A DNA stretch of 64,000 bases from CBDBES01 sp965204465 (GTDB lineage Bacteria; Spirochaetota; Leptospiria; Turneriellales; CBDBES01), in assembly GCA_965204465.1 (NCBI GenBank), contig CBDBES010000002.1, positions 248,001 through 312,000 of the forward strand, given 5' to 3'. The notes beneath the pieces are model-generated. The model made no database searches. It worked only from the letters and a program-made list of their open reading frames with translations, and was not told where the DNA came from. Positions 45,786-54,825 of this stretch are shown piece after piece (position 1 is the stretch's first letter; every line of letters begins with the position of its first letter). Position numbers and translations under genes: made by a program.

Positions 45786-47299
45786 AAAATACCCATCTGT
45801 TGATCTTTTGTTATATTTTCTAAAATATTTTCTTTTACTCTAGGGTTCAATTTTTTTAGATCTTCCTGGTTAAGTTTTGGTAGTCTATCAATCAAGCTGA
45901 AGAATCTTTGGACTTCTATTGGCTCTACAATCCCATCTGCAAGGGCTATGAATTTTTCATGGTATTGTTCTTTTTTGAATGGTCTATTGCCCAGAGGATG
46001 TGCATCGGCGACTTTTTTTTTGGCCTCTATCACAGAACCATCTTTTAGAAATACTTCCACGCGCCCACCAAATGCTTTTTGAGAATTATCTGCAGAATGA
46101 TACTTCTCAGTCCATTTTGGATCTTCGACGGTGCGTATCTTTCTCCAAAGGCGGATGGTACTTTCTCTGTGCGCTCTTTCAGGGGTATAACTTCTGCTAT
46201 GATGCCAGAAGCCATCTTCCAGGGCAACGGAAAAAATATACATGATAGAATGATCCAGTGTTTCTCTACTGGCATCTGGATCAAATTTTTGTGGATCTCC
46301 AGAACCAGTACCAATTACATAATGAGTATGATGATTCGTATGTATAATAATTTCTGCTACCTGTTCTAAATCATCAATTTCTTTTGAAAGATCAAATGCA
46401 AGATCAATGAACGCTTGTGCCTGGTACTCTGCCGAATGTTCTTTTGTATATGTTTCTAAAATCGCGTTTAATGGTTCTGCAACAGAGGGCAAGGGTATGT
46501 TATATTTGGCATCTTTGCCATCCAGGATAGATGAGATAATAGAATCTTCTCCTTCCCATATAGGGGAAGGAGATTTTTCTCCCCTCATGGAACGATCAAC
46601 AGCTTCTATGGCCAATTTACAGCAATGCGCGGGTGCATAAGCCTTCCAGGAAGAAATTTGTCCTTTTCTGGATTGTCTGGTAGAAATACATACATGCTCT
46701 GCATGGTTGATCGCATGGTAGATAGTCTCTGTATCCAGATTTAAGAGAGCTCCCAACCCAGCAACTACAGAAGCAGCCAGATGCGCAACATGATCCACTT
46801 TATGCTTATGCAGACATATACCTTTTACCAGGCTGACATGTATTTCATAAGCGGTTAAAATACCTGATACAATGTCTTTTCCAGAACGATTTTTTTGCTG
46901 TGCCACAGCCAGGATAGGGGGTATATTATCTCCTGGATGAGAATAGTCAGCAGCTAAAAATGTGTCATGAAAATCAAGCTCTCTTACTGCTACATTGTTT
47001 GCCCAGGAAGCCCACTCGGCATGAAATTCAGATCCTTCTCCCAGCCCAAAGATAGTAGCGCCTCCTTTTCTAGGATGGGCCATCGCCTGGCATCTGGCTG
47101 TTTTTACAGGATGTCTATTAATGCCTGCCAGAGCAACAGAAGCATTGTCCAGAATACGATTGCCCACCATCTCTACTTCGGGTGAATTTCTATTTATGCT
47201 ATGAGATTGAGAGGCTAATTCAGCAATATACCAAGCCAACTGCTTTTCTTTTGGTAAGCCTTCTTTTTCAGAATATACCCTTACTTCTATGTTTCTCAA
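45782..47299 (-). CDS. prpD: MmgE/PrpD family protein, probable 2-methylcitrate dehydratase
   Basis: The 505-residue protein has the family pattern: NASVALAGINRHPV, ATIFGLGEGSEFHAEWASWA, NNVAVRELDFHDTFLAADYS, HPGDNIPPILAVAQ and HKVDHVAHLAASVVAGLGAL. PrpD dehydrates 2-methylcitrate in propionate catabolism; closely related MmgE-type enzymes act on similar substrates. prpB and prpC are not nearby, so the substrate is not settled. It overlaps mgsA by ATGA and is co-transcribed with it. Confidence 0.85.
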   Translation of the reverse strand: MRNIEVRVYSEKEGLPKEKQLAWYIAELASQSHSINRNSPEVEMVGNRILDNASVALAGINRHPVKTARCQAMAHPRKGGATIFGLGEGSEFHAEWASWANNVAVRELDFHDTFLAADYSHPGDNIPPILAVAQQKNRSGKDIVSGILTAYEIHVSLVKGICLHKHKVDHVAHLAASVVAGLGALLNLDTETIYHAINHAEHVCISTRQSRKGQISSWKAYAPAHCCKLAIEAVDRSMRGEKSPSPIWEGEDSIISSILDGKDAKYNIPLPSVAEPLNAILETYTKEHSAEYQAQAFIDLAFDLSKEIDDLEQVAEIIIHTNHHTHYVIGTGSGDPQKFDPDASRETLDHSIMYIFSVALEDGFWHHSRSYTPERAHRESTIRLWRKIRTVEDPKWTEKYHSADNSQKAFGGRVEVFLKDGSVIEAKKKVADAHPLGNRPFKKEQYHEKFIALADGIVEPIEVQRFFSLIDRLPKLNQEDLKKLNPRVKENILENITKDQQMGIF

Positions 47300-47772
47300 G
47301 ATGATCTGCTTATTTTCTTTCTTTCGTTCAGATATTCTTTGACTACAAGTGGAATTTCTCGCTTATATTCTTTACGCATTAGACTGGAATTTGCGATAAA
47401 ATCGGCAGTGGCTCTGTTACATGCAATGGGTACATTCCATACCACTGCCAAACGAATAAGAGCCTTTACATCAGGGTCATGTGGCTGGGCAGAAAGAGGA
47501 TCCCAGAAAAAAATAACAAGGTCTAAAGAATTCTTAGCAATTAAAGAACCAATTTCCTGATCACCTCCTAAAGGGCCACTGATAACTTTTTTTACTTTTA
47601 ATCCAATATTTTTTTCCACCATAGTCCCTGTCGTCCCGGTCGCATAGAAAATAAATTCCTGTAATTTTCTCTTGTTCTTTGTAAGCCATTCGAGTAGATC
47701 TTGTTTACGATTGTCATGTGCAATCAATGCAATCCTTTTTCTTGCTTTCAATACACGTTTCTCCTTTAACAT
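47296..47772 (-). CDS. mgsA: Methylglyoxal synthase MgsA
   Basis: MgsA converts dihydroxyacetone phosphate to methylglyoxal, a phosphate-releasing bypass of lower glycolysis. RKRIALIAHDNRKQDL, ATGTTGTMVE, GPLGGDQEIGSLIA (with the catalytic aspartate), DPLSAQPHDPDVKALIRLA and NVPIACNRATAD are all present. The listed ATG gives 158 residues; AAAGGAG inside the first codons could instead serve a TTG at 47751. It heads the mgsA-prpD pair. Confidence 0.93.
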   Translation of the reverse strand: MLKEKRVLKARKRIALIAHDNRKQDLLEWLTKNKRKLQEFIFYATGTTGTMVEKNIGLKVKKVISGPLGGDQEIGSLIAKNSLDLVIFFWDPLSAQPHDPDVKALIRLAVVWNVPIACNRATADFIANSSLMRKEYKREIPLVVKEYLNERKKISRSS

Positions 47773-47983
47773 AAATTATGCCTTCCAATTATAGATAAGG
47801 ATAAATGAGATACTGCTGGATGTTCTGTTAGGCCGTAAAGATATTTTTTTAAATTATATCCTGAATCTTTCAATAGGCTGAATTTTTTCTATCTGAATTT
47901 TTTTGCATGATTTCATCCTTCGAGTAAACTGCCTTTTAGATCATCATTAAAAGCCCTAAGAATAGTTAAAATAGATAAAAATT

Positions 47984-48925
47984 TTATTCAAAGAATAATT
48001 TGTAAGGAGATTTCCTGTATATTTTTAATCTTCTATTCAAAATGATGGAATATATCAATAATGTATCGTAAGAGTCTTCATCATAAAGTAGATCATTGCT
48101 TCTTTTTTGATCTGGATTTTTATAGTCTACAAAGCGTGAAACATGATCTGTTATTTTTCTTAATTTGGGGAATAATATATGCATATTTTCTGATATATTT
48201 TGCATATCTTTATCCACTTCATCAATCCAGTTTGTATATTCTTCAGGCATCTCAACTCTTCTGAACTTTGCCATTGATCTTCTCAATCTCATCCAAAAGT
48301 AGTTTTTTAGATACTTATTTCTTCTTATTTTCGATATCATGTTTTTTATTGCATATAGCTTTTCGTACAGTATGCCTTTCTCTTTTTCATTTTCATCAGA
48401 AAGAAGCGAATGAAATTCTTGCATTGCCTTGCTGATATTAGCGGGAGTGTCAATTGGTATTAGGTCATTTGAAGAGTATATCTCATCTTTTTGTTTGTAC
48501 TCTTCATACGTCTTAGCCTCTGGATAAAATCCTTCTAATATGGTAATATTAATGAACTTTTGACCGAAATATCCCCATGTTTGTATAGAGACCCTGCTGC
48601 TTTTTTTGGGGATGAAGAAATCTTTTTTGATCTTAGAATGTATCTTATGAATTTGAAAATTACTTTCAATAGACTCTACCTGGCCTACTATTAAAGAAGC
48701 GTGGAATCGTATTTTTGAACCGGGTACAATATCTTCCAAAAATTTCATGGTGAAAGTCACCGGATAATATTCACTAAAAAAAATCCTTCTGGAACCTAAA
48801 TAAAGGAATCCAAATACGAGTATGAATAATAATATGAATCCAATGATAATAGAAGCATTATTTCTATTTTTAAACAGGTTCTCCCATGAGTTTAACCATT
48901 CTGGTGAAAAATTCGTTCTTTTCAT
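47984..48925 (-). CDS. MCE/MlaD-domain protein
   Basis: The 313-residue protein has one N-terminal membrane helix (about 22-44) and an MCE domain at about 53-145: VTFTMKFLEDIVPGSKIRF, ASLIVGQVESIES, FIPKKSSRVSIQTWGYFGQK and FINITILEG. MlaD-type proteins form periplasmic hexamers that move lipids between membranes. The remaining half is helical and charged with no named domain. It lies 10 bases after the membrane-thioredoxin gene on the same strand. The usual MlaE and MlaF partners are not in the window. Confidence 0.82.
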   Translation of the reverse strand: MKRTNFSPEWLNSWENLFKNRNNASIIIGFILLFILVFGFLYLGSRRIFFSEYYPVTFTMKFLEDIVPGSKIRFHASLIVGQVESIESNFQIHKIHSKIKKDFFIPKKSSRVSIQTWGYFGQKFINITILEGFYPEAKTYEEYKQKDEIYSSNDLIPIDTPANISKAMQEFHSLLSDENEKEKGILYEKLYAIKNMISKIRRNKYLKNYFWMRLRRSMAKFRRVEMPEEYTNWIDEVDKDMQNISENMHILFPKLRKITDHVSRFVDYKNPDQKRSNDLLYDEDSYDTLLIYSIILNRRLKIYRKSPYKLFFE

Positions 48926-48935
48926 TTATATGCCT

Positions 48936-50174
48936 TTATTTTAAAATCGCTCTAAGTTCTTTTAAACTCTTTTCCTCTGAAATAAAACCAAGCAGGCTTC
49001 CTATTTTAGTACCTTTCGCATCCGTTATAACGACAGTAGGGAATCCTTCTAAATTGTATTTTTCTCCAATTTTTATTGCTTTTTCATCTTTAAAAGTCAT
49101 ATCCACGCTCAATAATGTTAAAGAATTTTCTCTGGATAGATCTGCAAATTTATTCTTCAGAAAAAATTCTTCTTCCATATGTTTACAAGGGACACACCAA
49201 TCCGCCCAGAATTCAATTAATATAGGACCCTTCTTCTGAGAAGCCGCCTCTTTTGCCTTTTGCAGATCACTATACCAGAATAGACCGTTTACATTTTTTC
49301 TTTCTATTCTTTGCTCGTCTGTGGAAATGGTGGCATTCTTATAAGTGAAATGATGCATTTCATTCGTCGCCGAAAAAAAGATAAGGTAAAGACCAATGGA
49401 GGACATTAAAATATAAAAGAACATTGTAAGACTGAATTTTTCTTTTGATGATGGCTCATACATTAATGCAAAAAAAACAAATATAAAAAATCCAAATACC
49501 ATCAATATAAAAGGATTAACATAAATTTCAAATCCAAGAATATCGGATGCCAATAGCATTGTGAATGAAAAAGAAATAGTAATCCCTGAAAAATAAAATA
49601 TTTTTAAAAACCTGTGTTTTTGGGAAAATAGTAAGAATATGACCATTATAATCATAGAGAAAATAAATAAATAAATATAGCTCTGGATCATGATCAATAA
49701 AATATTGGCATCCGAAATAAAATTTATTTCTTCTTTATACGAAAAATAAGGATTCGTTTCTATGTAGAACAAGGCTCCCGATATAAATCCAATAAAAATG
49801 ACGGGTAGTGTAATCTTTTTTAATGTGGTATGTCTAAAAAATATTTTATCTATAAATGAAAAAGGTAATAATGATATAGAAAAAATCAGTAAAGAAAAGA
49901 AATGAAAGTATCTAAAAAATGTTCGGTCTATGAAATAAATATTATAGGATAGTAGAATATTCAGAAGCAAAAAAGAAATCCATAAACAAAAAATGAAAAT
50001 AAAAGAGGGATTTGTCAGGACATTGGATAGAGTATTTGTTTGATCTCTGTCAAGTGTATTCGGAACGCCAGATGAACTAAATCCATAGGAAATTTTTAAT
50101 AATAGGGTAATGATAATAATGGATAGGCATACCATTCTGCCCCAAAGGATGAAATCAAATAATGCCATATTCAT
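48936..50174 (-). CDS. Multi-pass membrane protein with C-terminal thioredoxin domain (DsbD-like layout)
   Basis: About eight hydrophobic helices fill residues 1-270; a thioredoxin domain follows with FWADWCVPCKHMEEEF near residue 320 and GFPTVVITDAKGTKIGS later. The layout recalls DsbD, which carries reducing power across the membrane, but the membrane part lacks the paired cysteines of the DsbD/CcdA core (only single Cys in MVCLSI and IFCLWI). It may be a tethered thioredoxin rather than a transporter of electrons. It lies five bases after fumC and upstream of the MCE gene. Confidence 0.75.
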   Translation of the reverse strand: MNMALFDFILWGRMVCLSIIIITLLLKISYGFSSSGVPNTLDRDQTNTLSNVLTNPSFIFIFCLWISFLLLNILLSYNIYFIDRTFFRYFHFFSLLIFSISLLPFSFIDKIFFRHTTLKKITLPVIFIGFISGALFYIETNPYFSYKEEINFISDANILLIMIQSYIYLFIFSMIIMVIFLLFSQKHRFLKIFYFSGITISFSFTMLLASDILGFEIYVNPFILMVFGFFIFVFFALMYEPSSKEKFSLTMFFYILMSSIGLYLIFFSATNEMHHFTYKNATISTDEQRIERKNVNGLFWYSDLQKAKEAASQKKGPILIEFWADWCVPCKHMEEEFFLKNKFADLSRENSLTLLSVDMTFKDEKAIKIGEKYNLEGFPTVVITDAKGTKIGSLLGFISEEKSLKELRAILK

Positions 50175-50179
50175 TTATT

Positions 50180-51574
50180 TCAATTGATCTCACCCACCAT
50201 TTTAGAGGGATCGATCCACTCATCAAATTCTGTTGCTGTTAAAAGTTTCAATGCTAAAGCAGATTTTCTTAATGTGATTCCTTCTTTATGGGCTTTTTTT
50301 GCGATTTGAGCTGCCTTATCATAACCAATATGGGTATTCAATGCGGTTACCAACATTAAAGAATTTTCAAGATGTCTTTGTATAAAAGGCAGATTAGGTT
50401 GTATGTCAACAACGCATTTATCATGAAATGAAAGAACGGCATCCCCTAAATTTCTGGCGGAGTTCAATAAATTATAGATCATCATTGGTTTAAAGACATT
50501 CAGTTCAAAATGGCCGCTCATTCCGCCTACATTAATGGCCACATCATTTCCGATCACCTGGGCGCATACCATGGTAAGGGCTTCGCATTGGGTTGGATTC
50601 ACTTTCCCAGGCATGATAGAAGAACCTGGCTCGTTTGCCGGTATAGTGATCTCTCCTATACCACAACGAGGCCCAGACGCCAGCATTCTGATATCATTGC
50701 CTATTTTCATTAGACTCACCGCCAATGTCTTTAAAGTCCCTGAAACTTCTACAATGGCATCATGGCTTGCAAGTGCTTCAAATTTATTTTCAGCGCTCAC
50801 AAATGGCAATTGGGTGAGTTTCTTAATTTCATCTGCCACTATATTAGCATAATCGGGGGGGGTATTGATTCCTGTTCCAACGGCAGTGCCTCCCAGAGCA
50901 AGTTCAGAAAGATGCTTTAGGCTATTTTTAAGTGCCCTGATTCCATGTTCTATTTGGGAAGAATAACCTGAAAATTCCTGTCCCAATGTAAGAGGCGTTG
51001 CATCCATAAAGTGAGTTCTTCCAATTTTAATGATTTTCATAAATTCATTTGTCTTTTTTTGAAATGTGCCTAGCAATTTTTCTAAATGGGGGATCGTATT
51101 TTCTGAGATCAATTTATAAGCGGCAATGTGCATTGCGGTGGGGAAGGTATCATTAGAAGATTGAGACTTATTTACGTCATTATTTGGATGTAAAATTTTA
51201 GAGGTATCTTTTAATGAACCTCCATGAAGCACATGCCCTCTGTTAGAAATGACTTCATTGACATTCATATTGCTTTGTGTACCTGAACCAGTCTGCCAGA
51301 CGACCAGAGGAAATTCATCATTTAATTTACCTTCTATGATCTCATCGCAAACCTTGCCTATTAGATCAGATTTTTCCTTGGACAATACATTACATTTTAG
51401 ATTGGTAATTGCTGCCGCTTTTTTCAAAACACCAAATGCATGGATCACTTCCATTGGCATTTTTTGTTTTCCAATCTTAAAATTTTGATAAGACCTTTGA
51501 GTCTGCGCCCCCCAATATTTTTCTTCCGGGACTTCTATTTCTCCTATGCTATCCATTTCTGTTCTTGTTTTCAT
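50180..51574 (-). CDS. fumC: Class II fumarate hydratase FumC
   Basis: FumC interconverts fumarate and malate in the TCA cycle without an iron-sulfur cluster. The product has IEVPEEKYWGAQTQRSYQNF, VWQTGSGTQSNMNVNEVI, NNDVNKSQSSNDTFPTAMHI and the signature GSSIMPGKVNPTQCEA. It is 464 residues, the normal length. GGAG lies 7 bases before the ATG at 51574. It heads the run fumC, membrane thioredoxin and MCE gene. The GSS-PGKVNP signature is shared by argininosuccinate lyases and aspartases, but the N-terminus fits fumarase. Confidence 0.95.
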   Translation of the reverse strand: MKTRTEMDSIGEIEVPEEKYWGAQTQRSYQNFKIGKQKMPMEVIHAFGVLKKAAAITNLKCNVLSKEKSDLIGKVCDEIIEGKLNDEFPLVVWQTGSGTQSNMNVNEVISNRGHVLHGGSLKDTSKILHPNNDVNKSQSSNDTFPTAMHIAAYKLISENTIPHLEKLLGTFQKKTNEFMKIIKIGRTHFMDATPLTLGQEFSGYSSQIEHGIRALKNSLKHLSELALGGTAVGTGINTPPDYANIVADEIKKLTQLPFVSAENKFEALASHDAIVEVSGTLKTLAVSLMKIGNDIRMLASGPRCGIGEITIPANEPGSSIMPGKVNPTQCEALTMVCAQVIGNDVAINVGGMSGHFELNVFKPMMIYNLLNSARNLGDAVLSFHDKCVVDIQPNLPFIQRHLENSLMLVTALNTHIGYDKAAQIAKKAHKEGITLRKSALALKLLTATEFDEWIDPSKMVGEIN

Positions 51575-51679
51575 ATTATACTCCGATATGGCTATTTCAA
51601 AGAGATCGATCTTTTTAGATACAAAAATAACAAAGCTATGATTGGGGACTAATAATATTTTATATGCTATGAAACGACG

Positions 51680-51736
51680 TCAAGTCTTTTATTTGACTCT
51701 TTTCATGGAAAACACGGATCGCTGTTTTAAAAGGAA
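51680..51736 (-). terminator. Two weak hairpins after the 51737-52597 gene
   Basis: On the plus strand AAAACA and TGTTTT pair around a short loop near 51711-51730, and AGTC/GACT pairs around TTTTATTT near 51680-51694. Both lie between the upstream gene and fumC. No long T tract follows, so termination is uncertain. Confidence 0.3.
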
Positions 51737-52597
51737 TTAATCGATAATTAATGCAACTCTTGCATTTAATAAATTTTGTATTAAATCTTTATGGCCTAAA
51801 ATTTTTGCAGCATCCTCATAAGAGATGACTGCATCTGTTTTCATTTTTCCTTTTACCCCAAGAGCTACTGCGTAAAAAGGCCACCTCCCTACCCTCTTTT
51901 TAACTCTTTCAGAATCAATTCTTTTACTAAAAACTACCACACCATTATTGACTCCAATATTTCTTTTTAAGAAAGCAGCACCATAAAATAATCTGCCATC
52001 TTCAGAATAAATTTTAGGCAATAAAGAAGGTTGAAATAAATTTCCTCTTAGGTCTAAAATTAAACCAGTATATAAGCCAGAGGCAAAACTTTTGCTAAAA
52101 GAAGAAGAAACTTCTGCTTTTAAATAGGCCTCTCCTACATATTTTGCATCCTCCAAGTCGGTATATTTATGAGTATCCCAGGGAACAGGCAAAATATTTA
52201 CAATACCTTTCTTTCGCGTCAAAGAAATTAAAAATTGCAAATATATATGATCATCCTTCAAAAAATGATCAGATGGTTCCAGAGCATCCATAAAAACAGA
52301 ATATTCTTGCATAAAAGTTTTATTAACCGCTAAAATATCTTTTAGCTTTTTTTTATCGTTAACAATAATATCTTCTAAAAAAGAACTAAGATTCATCAGT
52401 ATTTCTTTTTTTGCATATTCCTTCAAATCAGTAAAATTATTTCCATGTCTCTTATTGGACACATCTAATTTTGTGGAGGCCTTCAGCATATATTTTTCCC
52501 AATCAATAAGTATTTGGGTATTTTGGGTAGTATATTCTTTGCTTCCCAATGGGACTAAAAGTAAAATCAATAATATAACATGAAAAAAGAAATTCAT
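51737..52597 (-). CDS. Exported protein of unknown function
   Basis: The 286-residue product has a cleavable signal peptide (FFFHVILLILLLVPLGS). A conserved-looking block, GLYTGLILDLRGNLFQPSLL followed by PKIYSEDGRLFYGA, resembles segments I associate with LPP20/flagellar FlgO-T-type periplasmic proteins, but I cannot name the family. The C-terminus (ISYEDAAKILGHKDLIQNL) ends with an LxxARVAL motif. No transmembrane segment follows the signal. It is not obviously linked to either neighbour. Confidence 0.6.
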   Translation of the reverse strand: MNFFFHVILLILLLVPLGSKEYTTQNTQILIDWEKYMLKASTKLDVSNKRHGNNFTDLKEYAKKEILMNLSSFLEDIIVNDKKKLKDILAVNKTFMQEYSVFMDALEPSDHFLKDDHIYLQFLISLTRKKGIVNILPVPWDTHKYTDLEDAKYVGEAYLKAEVSSSFSKSFASGLYTGLILDLRGNLFQPSLLPKIYSEDGRLFYGAAFLKRNIGVNNGVVVFSKRIDSERVKKRVGRWPFYAVALGVKGKMKTDAVISYEDAAKILGHKDLIQNLLNARVALIID

Positions 52598-52640
52598 TAT
52601 ATATACTCCTTATTGATCTTCGGCAAATTTTTAGAAAATT

Positions 52641-54146
52641 TCAAGAATTACTTTTAATGCACTGATATAATATTGTTTCTCTTCGCCTATTATTAAAATC
52701 AGGATTAGAACGGATCACCATTTTTTCCAGGAAAGAAGGTTCAAAAACATTTTTTTTATGACACTGGATATTTTTAGATAAAAGTTTGGAAAGATCATCT
52801 TCATTCAAGTGTAAAAATTTTAGCAAATAAAAATCTTTCCATAAATTTTTTTCTACAATCTGAATTATATTTTTAGCAGAAGATGCCCGTATCGGGATGG
52901 TTTTATCATATCCATAATAAGCCCATGAAATGGTCTGAACATTCATTACGATCTTATGTTTTTCATCATCTAACTCTCTTAATCCAATGAGTCCGTTTAT
53001 GGTTGCCATTTGAGAACCATTTGTAGCTGCCAAGAAAGCCAATGGGAGATTTAGTACCATAAATACCCTAAAAGAGTTCTGAACAAATCTTTTTTGAGAA
53101 AGTATTTGTAATCCATAAACGGTAAGCAGAAAGAAAAGAGGTAGAAGGGGAATCAAAAAACGCTCTAATTTATGATCTATGGCCTGATGTAATAAGAATA
53201 TCAATAAAAAACATGAGAATATGAAACGTAACCTAAATCCTCCTATTAAAAATGGCCAGAATAAAATGAGAGAGATGGGAAATATGAATAAAGAAAAAAT
53301 GAGTCCTAAATAGCTATACCAAGGCATTTCCCCATAGGCATTATGGAGTATATGGGAATCAAAATTATGCCTTAAAAAATTGATAGAAGTGGAAAAGGGA
53401 ATTCTATCCGCAGCTATTTCTATGCATATCATTAATAGAATGGTTGTAATGCCTCCGAATAGATAGAAAAAAATTTGGGGATATTCTTTCTTATTTTTAT
53501 AAATAAGATAAAACAGTCCACAAAAATAGAGAGGAGTCAATGTAAAACGAAAAAAAATGGTCAAAGAGAATAGTAATCCAGCCAAATAAATATATCGTGT
53601 TTTTAAGGGATTTATTTCCGTTTTGAGAACGCTTTTCCCTAAAAAATAAAATGCCCATGTAATTGAAATGATAGCGAAAGAGCCTAAATACATTCTGGTA
53701 CTAAAAAAGGGAGATAAAAAATAAACGGCAGAAAGGAAAGTAAGTATATTTCTTTTCTGCTTATTCAAATACAGTCCTCCTAATTTATACATACCCCATA
53801 CTTGCAGAAGAGAAAGAATTGCCATTATAAAATAGCCAAAAGAAACCAGATATCTTGGGTTTTTGACTCCCAAAAAATGAACCGGATACATAAAGGCAGA
53901 AAACAAATAAGGAAATATGGGGAATCTCAGGAGGGGCACTTCAGGATGACTGCCTGTTTGCAGAAATTTTAAAGCGGGAGCGATAATATTCTTATGATCG
54001 TCTATTTCTGCAGGACCGTAATTCAATATGGCTGCGATGGTTCTAAGAAATAAAGCACAAGAGATGGATGAAATAAGTGGCCTCTTTTCAAAGAGTAAAC
54101 TTATTGTGTAGAAAATACTTAGGGGGCCAGTCTTTGGATGATCCAT
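52641..54146 (-). CDS. GT-C type glycosyltransferase (GT22/Alg9-like)
   Basis: The 501-residue protein has at least ten membrane helices. An early acidic loop (YGPAEIDDHKNIIAP) after the first helix and a late HKLERFLIPLLPLFFLL segment match the layout of GT22 mannosyltransferases, which use lipid-linked sugar donors. Donor and acceptor are unknown; lipid or surface-glycan mannosylation is plausible. The start overlaps the end of pdxH by 28 bases. A shorter start is possible, but the hydrophobic N-terminus favours this one. Confidence 0.7.
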   Translation of the reverse strand: MDHPKTGPLSIFYTISLLFEKRPLISSISCALFLRTIAAILNYGPAEIDDHKNIIAPALKFLQTGSHPEVPLLRFPIFPYLFSAFMYPVHFLGVKNPRYLVSFGYFIMAILSLLQVWGMYKLGGLYLNKQKRNILTFLSAVYFLSPFFSTRMYLGSFAIISITWAFYFLGKSVLKTEINPLKTRYIYLAGLLFSLTIFFRFTLTPLYFCGLFYLIYKNKKEYPQIFFYLFGGITTILLMICIEIAADRIPFSTSINFLRHNFDSHILHNAYGEMPWYSYLGLIFSLFIFPISLILFWPFLIGGFRLRFIFSCFLLIFLLHQAIDHKLERFLIPLLPLFFLLTVYGLQILSQKRFVQNSFRVFMVLNLPLAFLAATNGSQMATINGLIGLRELDDEKHKIVMNVQTISWAYYGYDKTIPIRASSAKNIIQIVEKNLWKDFYLLKFLHLNEDDLSKLLSKNIQCHKKNVFEPSFLEKMVIRSNPDFNNRRRETILYQCIKSNS

Positions 54147-54760
54147 TCCTTACCTTTCATTGAATATTGAATTCTATCATGCAACCTATTTTCCCTACCT
54201 TGCCAGAACTCAAAATAATCTGGCTTCAATATCCAGCCACCCCATTGGTTAGGTCTCTTTATGGGACTATCTTTTGATAGAGTCATGAATCTTTCTTCTA
54301 AATATTTTCTATCCCGAATCACCCTACTTTGTGGGGAAGCCAGAGCAGCTATTTGAAAATGAATTGGCCTTGAATAAAAATATTCTTCTGATTCTTTAGC
54401 TGATATTTTACGAACAATTCCCTCGATTCTTACCTGCCTGCTTAATTGAGGCCAATGAAATGATAGGGCCGCCTGCGGATTATTTTTTATTTCGACTCCT
54501 TTACGGCTTTCATAGTTACCAAAAAAGATAAAGCCATTCTTATCATACTTTTTCAATAATACTATTCTTAAAGAAGGACGCCCTTTTTTATCGACTGTAG
54601 CCAAGCCCATTGCATTCGGATGATGGATTTTTTTTTCAATGGCTTCATTTATCCAGGAATGAAATTGATCCATCGGATCTGTATCTATTTTGTTTTCTTC
54701 CAGGGGTTCGCCATGATAATCTACTTTTTGAAAATGATTGTGTGATTCTAAATTAAACAA
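54119..54760 (-). CDS. pdxH: Pyridoxamine/pyridoxine 5'-phosphate oxidase
   Basis: PdxH oxidises pyridoxine or pyridoxamine 5'-phosphate to pyridoxal phosphate with FMN. It has DPMDQFHSWINEAIEKKIHH, NAMGLATVDKKGRPSLRIVL, FFGNYESRKGVEI, FHWPQLSRQVRIEG and the C-terminal EFWQGRENRLHDRIQY. The length, 213 residues, is standard. It lies on the minus strand 65 bases downstream of thiC and overlaps the glycosyltransferase. Its product is a cofactor for BioA and BioF here. Confidence 0.94.
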   Translation of the reverse strand: MFNLESHNHFQKVDYHGEPLEENKIDTDPMDQFHSWINEAIEKKIHHPNAMGLATVDKKGRPSLRIVLLKKYDKNGFIFFGNYESRKGVEIKNNPQAALSFHWPQLSRQVRIEGIVRKISAKESEEYFYSRPIHFQIAALASPQSRVIRDRKYLEERFMTLSKDSPIKRPNQWGGWILKPDYFEFWQGRENRLHDRIQYSMKGKEWIIQRLAP

Positions 54761-54825
54761 TGAAATTAATCGTCTTCAATTATACTTAATTGAACAGAGC
54801 CCATATAAGTTTTTGTCTAATAAGA

